Source: Aestuariispira insulae
GTDB lineage: Bacteria > Pseudomonadota > Alphaproteobacteria > UBA8366 > Aestuariispiraceae
Assembly (NCBI RefSeq): GCF_003385955.1
Contig: NZ_QRDW01000002.1
Span: forward strand, 186,001-250,000
Direction of reading: 5' to 3'
Length of the DNA stretch: 64,000 nucleotides
The notes beneath the pieces were generated by a model, which searched no databases, was not told the DNA's origin, and was given only the letters and a program-made list of their open reading frames with translations. Position 1 is the first letter of the stretch, and every line of letters begins with the position of its first letter. The translations under genes and the position numbers were made by a program. Shown here piece after piece: positions 59,849 to 64,000 of this stretch.

Positions 59849-60298
59849 TCAGGCCCCGTTGGCTTCCAGCCAGGCCCGGTCGCGGCTGATCTCGACCCCG
59901 ACCGTATGGGCGTTTTTGAGCGCTTCCGGTTTTTCAATCCGCACGGTGGCAGAGCGGACCCGTTCATCCTCCAGGCAAAGCAACGCCACTTTATGGGCGA
60001 GGGTCTCAACCAGTTTGATATGGCCTTCGGCGGCCAGCACACGGATGCGTTCGGCGATATCGGCGTAACAGACGACCTGTTCATAATCATCGGCGTTGGG
60101 ATCGAGCATTTCGGTCGCCTGCAGATCCAGGTTGATCCGCACGATCTGCACCCGCTCATATTCATGATCAAAGACGCCGATCGACCAGGCCACATCCAGA
60201 TCACGCACCAAAATGCGATAGAGAGGCCTGTCGGCCAGGGCCGGTTCAGGCTGATGATCGTTCAGATTTTCAACCACATTTGAACTTGCGGCGGACAT
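59849..60298 (-). CDS. folB: Dihydroneopterin aldolase
   Basis: The product is 149 aa. The family splits dihydroneopterin to hydroxymethyl-dihydropterin in folate synthesis. The features are the V.DL.V...IGVFDHEYERVQ, the catalytic region LVETLAHKVALLCL, and VRIEKPEALKNAHTVGVEISR at the end. The N-terminus is about 25 residues longer than in short homologues. It is transcribed away from folP-folK, which lie on the other strand. Confidence 0.88.
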   Translation of the reverse strand: MSAASSNVVENLNDHQPEPALADRPLYRILVRDLDVAWSIGVFDHEYERVQIVRINLDLQATEMLDPNADDYEQVVCYADIAERIRVLAAEGHIKLVETLAHKVALLCLEDERVRSATVRIEKPEALKNAHTVGVEISRDRAWLEANGA

Positions 60299-60427
60299 GG
60301 TGCGTCTCCTCGAAATTGGCCAGCCCAGATCTGATTGGGCTTGGCAAAGCGCTGCACGGGCGTTATCGACTGCGGCCAGAAGCTATCCTAACATAGATCA
60401 TTGGCCAATCGGCAGGGCGACACTGAT

Positions 60428-61297
60428 ATGCGACTGAACGACCATTTTCAATGGGGATCCCGCTGCTTTGTGATGGGAATCCTGAATGTGACCCCGGATT
60501 CTTTTTCCGGTGACGGCCTGATTGCCACCAGCGATGTGGTGGCGGGGGCGCTGGAACAGGCGGAACGGTTTTTGGCGGATGGTGCCGATGTTCTCGATAT
60601 CGGCGGTGAGAGCACCAGGCCCGGTGCCGCCCTTGTGGCGGAACAGGAAGAGCTGGATCGGGTCGTGCCGGTGGTTGAGGCGATTTCCAGGAAATTCCCG
60701 CAGGCGGTCATCTCGCTTGATACCTACAAGGCCCGCGTGGCCGAAGCTGGCCTGAAAGCGGGCGGTCATATCATCAACGATGTCTGGGGTTTTAAGGCTG
60801 ATGCCGATATGGGGCCGCTGGCGGCAGAAACCGGCGCGCCGGTGATCCTGATGCATAACCGCTCCAAACCCGGCCATGCGGAGATTGACCGGCGTTTGGG
60901 CGGGTCCTATGTGGCCCCCGATTACAAGGATTTCCTGGCCGAAGTGCTGGCGGAAACCGAGGCATTGGCGCAAAACGCGCTGGCTTGCGGCGTGGCGAAG
61001 GATCAGATCATGCTCGATCCCGGTGTCGGTTTCGGCAAAACGGTGGAACAGAATATGGCCCTGATCAATCATCTGGATGCGTTTAAGAAATTGGGCTATC
61101 CGGTGCTGCTGGGGGCCAGCCGCAAAAGCTTTATCGGCAAATATCTGGATGTTCCGGCCGATGAGCGGCTGGAAGGAACGGCCGCGACCACCGCACTTGG
61201 TGTGGTGCGCGGCGCGGATATGATCCGGGTCCATGACGTCCGCCATATGGCCCGCATCGTGCGCATGACCGATGGCATGATTCGCGCCCACGGTTGA
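60428..61297 (+). CDS. folP: Dihydropteroate synthase
   Basis: The product is 289 aa from ATG 60428 (AGGGCGA upstream). TIM-barrel motifs are FVMGILNVTPDSFSGDG, DVLDIGGESTRPGA, IINDVWGF, MLDPGVGFGKT and LLGASRKSFIG, with the pterin and p-aminobenzoate binding residues intact. It joins p-aminobenzoate to the pterin pyrophosphate and is the target of sulfonamides. folK follows by 18 nt. Confidence 0.93.
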   Translation: MRLNDHFQWGSRCFVMGILNVTPDSFSGDGLIATSDVVAGALEQAERFLADGADVLDIGGESTRPGAALVAEQEELDRVVPVVEAISRKFPQAVISLDTYKARVAEAGLKAGGHIINDVWGFKADADMGPLAAETGAPVILMHNRSKPGHAEIDRRLGGSYVAPDYKDFLAEVLAETEALAQNALACGVAKDQIMLDPGVGFGKTVEQNMALINHLDAFKKLGYPVLLGASRKSFIGKYLDVPADERLEGTAATTALGVVRGADMIRVHDVRHMARIVRMTDGMIRAHG

Positions 61298-61315
61298 ATG
61301 AGAAGGTATTGAAAA

Positions 61316-61810
61316 ATGACGGATAAGCCGATCGACGTCTTTGTGGCGCTGGGCACCAATATGGGCGAACGCGCGGAAAATCTGGAAACCGGAATCGAAC
61401 GCCTGGGGGAGTTGATGACTGTTACCGGGCGATCCAGGCTGTATCAGTCTGCGCCCATGTATGTGACCGACCAGCCCGCCTTTTTGAATATGGCGGTCAG
61501 GGGCACAACCGCCCTGACGCCGGAAGAATTTCTGGACGGGTTAAAGCGCCTGGAGCATGAGATCGGCCGTCGCCCGACCTTCCGCAACGGCCCCAGGGTC
61601 ATTGATCTGGACATTCTCTATTACGGCGATCTGCTGATGGATACGGAACGGCTGAACATTCCGCATCCGCGCATCGCAGAGCGCGGTTTCGTGCTCGAAC
61701 CCCTGCGCGACCTGGCCCCTGAATGGCACGATGTGCGCATGGGCAAAACCATCGCGCAAATGGCCGATGATTACGGCCCGGAAGACGGGTTGGAGGTTTT
61801 TGAGGGTTGA
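61316..61810 (+). CDS. folK: Pyrophosphokinase of folate synthesis (HPPK)
   Basis: The product is 164 aa. It transfers pyrophosphate from ATP to hydroxymethyl-dihydropterin. Motifs: FVALGTNMGERAENL, the Y.S.P.YVTDQPAFLNMAV loop, and GPRVIDLDILYYGD with the metal-binding Asp pair, plus IPHPRIAERGFVLEPL. It forms an operon with folP. Confidence 0.92.
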   Translation: MTDKPIDVFVALGTNMGERAENLETGIERLGELMTVTGRSRLYQSAPMYVTDQPAFLNMAVRGTTALTPEEFLDGLKRLEHEIGRRPTFRNGPRVIDLDILYYGDLLMDTERLNIPHPRIAERGFVLEPLRDLAPEWHDVRMGKTIAQMADDYGPEDGLEVFEG

Positions 61811-62138
61811 ATTCGCAGCCCTGGCCCCCGGCGCGAGGGCCGGGGTGGCGCTTTGCTGATTTGCCGGCCCTTTGCGGCACGGACCCAATGAGGTCGGAAA
61901 TTGTGAGTGTTGCCCCTGAAATGCATGGCTGACCCATGATTTTTTCGTTAGCCATGCACATAGTGCATCGCTGATATGCAGAAACTGAAATTGCCCCGAA
62001 ACCTCATGCTGGTAAGGTGGGGTTATTCACAAATTCGTAACATAACGAAGCCGGTTGCTTCCCTGAAGGAATGAGCCGGGTGAGGCACTTTTGCGGTTTT
62101 CGTTATGGTAAAAAAAACAGATAAGAAGGAATGGGTTC
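61811..62138. other. Intergenic region with palindromes upstream of a small HTH gene
   Basis: 328 nt have no convincing gene. ATGCACATAGTGCAT, a perfect 15-bp palindrome, is at 61954-61968. CATAACGAA (62041-62049) and TTCGTTATG (62099-62107) form an inverted pair, and TTCGTAACATAACGAA (62034-62049) is itself a dyad. They are candidate operators. A GC-rich hairpin without T-run (about 61828-61845) follows folK. Confidence 0.45.
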
Positions 62139-62390
62139 ATGGCGGGACTGAAAGAAATTACCGGCGGTGTTTGGCTAAAAGAGCTGCGCGAGGAATGGCA
62201 GATCACCCGGGCCGAACTGGCCGAGCAGGTTGGTGCCTCCGCGGAGTGGCTGGCGCGCGCCGAAGCGGGTGAGGAATCCGTTGCGGCGAACTTCTTCAAG
62301 GATTTTGCCCGCAGCTTCAACATGACTGTTGCTGAATTTGCAAACCGTTATGCCCGTGCCTTTGGCGCGGAGCATGAACAGGCGGCCTGA
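62139..62390 (+). CDS. Small helix-turn-helix (XRE-like) protein
   Basis: The product is 83 aa. WLKELREEWQITRAELAEQVGASAEWLARAEAGEESV is a lambda-repressor-like HTH, followed by a short helical end. The palindromic repeats upstream are possible self-binding sites. Target genes unknown. Confidence 0.7.
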   Translation: MAGLKEITGGVWLKELREEWQITRAELAEQVGASAEWLARAEAGEESVAANFFKDFARSFNMTVAEFANRYARAFGAEHEQAA

Positions 62391-62424
62391 TCTCGATCAG
62401 GAAGACCTGTTTCAATTCGTGCGG

Positions 62425-62461
62425 AACGGCCCGTGAGTGTTTCACTCACGGGCCGTTTTGC
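62425..62461 (+). terminator. Strong terminator after the HTH gene
   Basis: The 15-bp stem AACGGCCCGTGAGTG/CACTCACGGGCCGTT has a TTT loop and a TTTTGCTTTT tail. Confidence 0.9.
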
Positions 62462-62474
62462 TTTTAATTTCCGG

Positions 62475-62506
62475 GGCCGCGAGTGTTGCACTCACGGGCC
62501 GTTTTG
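62475..62506 (+). terminator. Second, diverged copy of the same terminator
   Basis: GAGTGTTGCACTCACGGGCCGTTTT repeats the downstream half of the previous terminator almost exactly; the upstream arm (GGCCGCGAGTG) has one base missing. It is a tandem duplication about 47 bp apart. Confidence 0.7.
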
Positions 62507-62528
62507 CGTTTGAAATTAGGTTTCATGC

Positions 62529-63272
62529 TCAGCGGTAGGAATCCCAGATCTTCTGGTAGCGGCCATCATAGCGCAGCTGGCGCAGGCCACGGTTGAAATC
62601 CCGGATCAGCTGTTCGGCATTGGCCGTCTGGCGCGACATGCACAGATAATAAGGCTGGCTGTTGATCTCGAAATAATGGATGTCGCCCTTGGCGCCGGAG
62701 AGCGCATAATTATACAGCAGGATATCCCGGTAGGTGTAGACCGCATCCACGCGCCCGGCCAACAGCATGCGCAGAAGCTGCCGGTCATCATTAGCTTCGA
62801 AAACCTCGATATTGCGATTTTGCAGGTCCTTGACCACGGCATAGCCCCGGACAGCGGCAACCCGCAAGCCGGCCAAATCATCCAGGCTGGCAATCTGGCG
62901 GTTCATGGCCTGGTTGGCTAAAAAGACCCCCTGGCTGTGAATGCCCAGGATATCGGAAAAGACAAATCCGGCCTCCCGTTCCGGCAGGTAGGAACAGCCG
63001 CATAAACCGTTCACTTCGCCTAATTCCGCCATCTTGAGTGTGCGTTTCCAGGGAAAGAAGCCAAAGCTGGCGGAATATCCCACTTCCTTGAAGGCCTCGC
63101 GGGTGACTTCAACATCAATGCCCAGGCGACTGCCGGTTTCATCTTGGATCTTGAAAGGGGGGAAAGAGGTGCAAGCAAGGCTGATCGGGTCGGCGGCAAA
63201 GGCCTGGCCCCATCCAGTGAGAAAGATAATCCCGCATATCAGCATGCGGAAGCCAGTTAATCGTGAAAACAT
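62529..63272 (-). CDS. Periplasmic solute-binding protein (SBP_bac_3 type)
   Basis: The product is 247 aa from ATG 63272. A signal peptide (ICGIIFLTGWGQAFAA) is followed by the family pattern PFKI.DETGSRLGIDVEVTREAFKEVGYSASF, SLDDLAGLRVAAVRGYAV, and LLRMLLAGRVDAVYTYRDI. It binds amino-acid-like or small organic ligands. No ABC permease or ATPase genes are adjacent, so it may be a stand-alone sensor or scavenger partner. Confidence 0.8.
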   Translation of the reverse strand: MFSRLTGFRMLICGIIFLTGWGQAFAADPISLACTSFPPFKIQDETGSRLGIDVEVTREAFKEVGYSASFGFFPWKRTLKMAELGEVNGLCGCSYLPEREAGFVFSDILGIHSQGVFLANQAMNRQIASLDDLAGLRVAAVRGYAVVKDLQNRNIEVFEANDDRQLLRMLLAGRVDAVYTYRDILLYNYALSGAKGDIHYFEINSQPYYLCMSRQTANAEQLIRDFNRGLRQLRYDGRYQKIWDSYR

Positions 63273-63352
63273 ACATTGTCCCCGGCTGATTGACCTGTTC
63301 ATCCTACGGACCTGTGCATAATAAGCAATCAATTGTCTTGGAAATAGTATCG

Positions 63353-64000
63353 TCAGACCATTGGCCGACGGCCGCAGGTATCGATGATGGTGGCGATGGC
63401 GTCCGCCGTGCCATGGCCGGAATTCTGGACCTTGGCAAACAGGCCCCCGGTGATCAGCGCATAATCACGCATGATATCCTCAACCCGGGGAATGAGGCCG
63501 TAAAAGCTGGTCGGCACATAAATGGATGAAATCAGGATATCCCGTTTGAAGGCGGCATCGGCGACCTCTGCCGCGGCGCGGTCATCCTCACCATCCTTGA
63601 AGGTATCATCAAAACCGCCGGGCAGATTGTCCGTGATAAGCACGATGATCTTGGTCCTGGCGGTGAATTTCCCCTGGAAATCGCCTGTCTGTTCCCGGCC
63701 CTGGGCGGGCAGGCCGAAAATCACCGTGCGCAGGGCTTCATCCGAGGCTTCCGGTCCGGCGGCCCCGGCGCTGGCGGCAAGGTCATGGATGATCCGGCGC
63801 ACGACCTCTTTTTTCTCGCCGGGGGTCGGCGCAGCGTTCAGATCGGCATCCACTTCAACGAAATCCTTGAAGGTGACCAGGCCGATCTGGAAATCCCCGC
63901 CGGACACCTCGTCCAATAGATCCAGCAGGCGCTGGGATTCCAGCTTCATGTCATAGATCGCGCCTTTCAGACTGAAGGTGTCATCGATCACAAAGACCAG
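63353..64000 (-). CDS. von Willebrand factor A domain protein (5' end outside the window)
   Basis: The frame is open to the right edge, so the gene is truncated at its start. The first visible residues LVFVIDDTFSLKG form a MIDAS-like metal site (DDTFS), and the core includes KIIVLITDNLPGG, consistent with a vWA fold that binds a partner through a metal ion. The C-terminal part has GLIPRVEDIMRDYALITGGLFAKV. The function is unknown. Confidence 0.7.
   Translation of the reverse strand: MVFVIDDTFSLKGAIYDMKLESQRLLDLLDEVSGGDFQIGLVTFKDFVEVDADLNAAPTPGEKKEVVRRIIHDLAASAGAAGPEASDEALRTVIFGLPAQGREQTGDFQGKFTARTKIIVLITDNLPGGFDDTFKDGEDDRAAAEVADAAFKRDILISSIYVPTSFYGLIPRVEDIMRDYALITGGLFAKVQNSGHGTADAIATIIDTCGRRPMV

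Noticed and set aside
1-64000. tRNA, rRNA and insertion sequences
   Set aside because: No cloverleaf-like sequence, rRNA segment or transposase frame was recognised by eye; a tRNAscan or IS search would be decisive.

Overview
The window looks like an alphaproteobacterial chromosome of moderately high GC, probably Rhodospirillales- or Sneathiella-like. The evidence is family content: DUF2161 and DUF6494 proteins, PAS_5-type protein, YheO/DauR-type regulator, BenE/SutR pair and folB/folP/folK. It divides into a prophage arm (1 to about 20.7 kb) and host chromosome (20.7-64 kb). No rRNA, tRNA, insertion sequence or CRISPR array was recognised.

1-20.7 kb is one strand-uniform late region of a T7-like (podovirus-type) prophage: portal, Bbp19-like protein, scaffold, major capsid, tail tubular proteins A and B, internal virion proteins (the large one ends in a PBECR-like nuclease domain), T7-type tail fibre, LamG/SPRY receptor-binding protein, fibre-assembly-like protein, holin and a lysis-position alpha/beta hydrolase. 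Between portal and Bbp19 lies an AT-richer cluster of membrane/secreted morons, including two tandem paralogues and a module broken by a deletion-frameshift. Terminase, integrase, replication genes and attachment sites are not in the window. The late region contains at least nine intrinsic-terminator structures, several abutting start codons and three inside reading frames.

20.7-30 kb: PAS_5 protein, XRE regulator, DUF6494, DUF2161 nuclease-like protein, then a leftward operon (YheO/DauR-type regulator, PLP dehydratase, aminotransferase, ornithine-cyclodeaminase-like enzyme) that looks like an amino-acid catabolic unit; then an acyl-CoA ligase divergent from a LysR regulator. 30-37 kb: topoisomerase III fused to a RecD2-like helicase whose ATPase motifs are all degenerate, an orphan strong terminator, and a DEAD-box RNA helicase. 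37-39.4 kb: SutR/BenE-like divergent pair with two identical operators, and RidA.

39.5-57 kb: a lipoprotein pseudo-protease of the S41 family, a Cache histidine kinase/NarL-type regulator pair, GNAT, diguanylate cyclase, PEP-CTERM protein, aspartyl/asparaginyl beta-hydroxylase-like protein, a 1004-aa type-I-secreted GH-A-like protein with W/DG repeats, a LuxR regulator, sugar kinase, HD-GYP response regulator, malonyl-CoA synthetase, and FKBP-pseudorhodanese. 57-64 kb: ankyrin membrane protein, folB (minus) beside folP-folK (plus), small HTH protein, periplasmic solute-binding protein, and a truncated vWA protein at the right edge.
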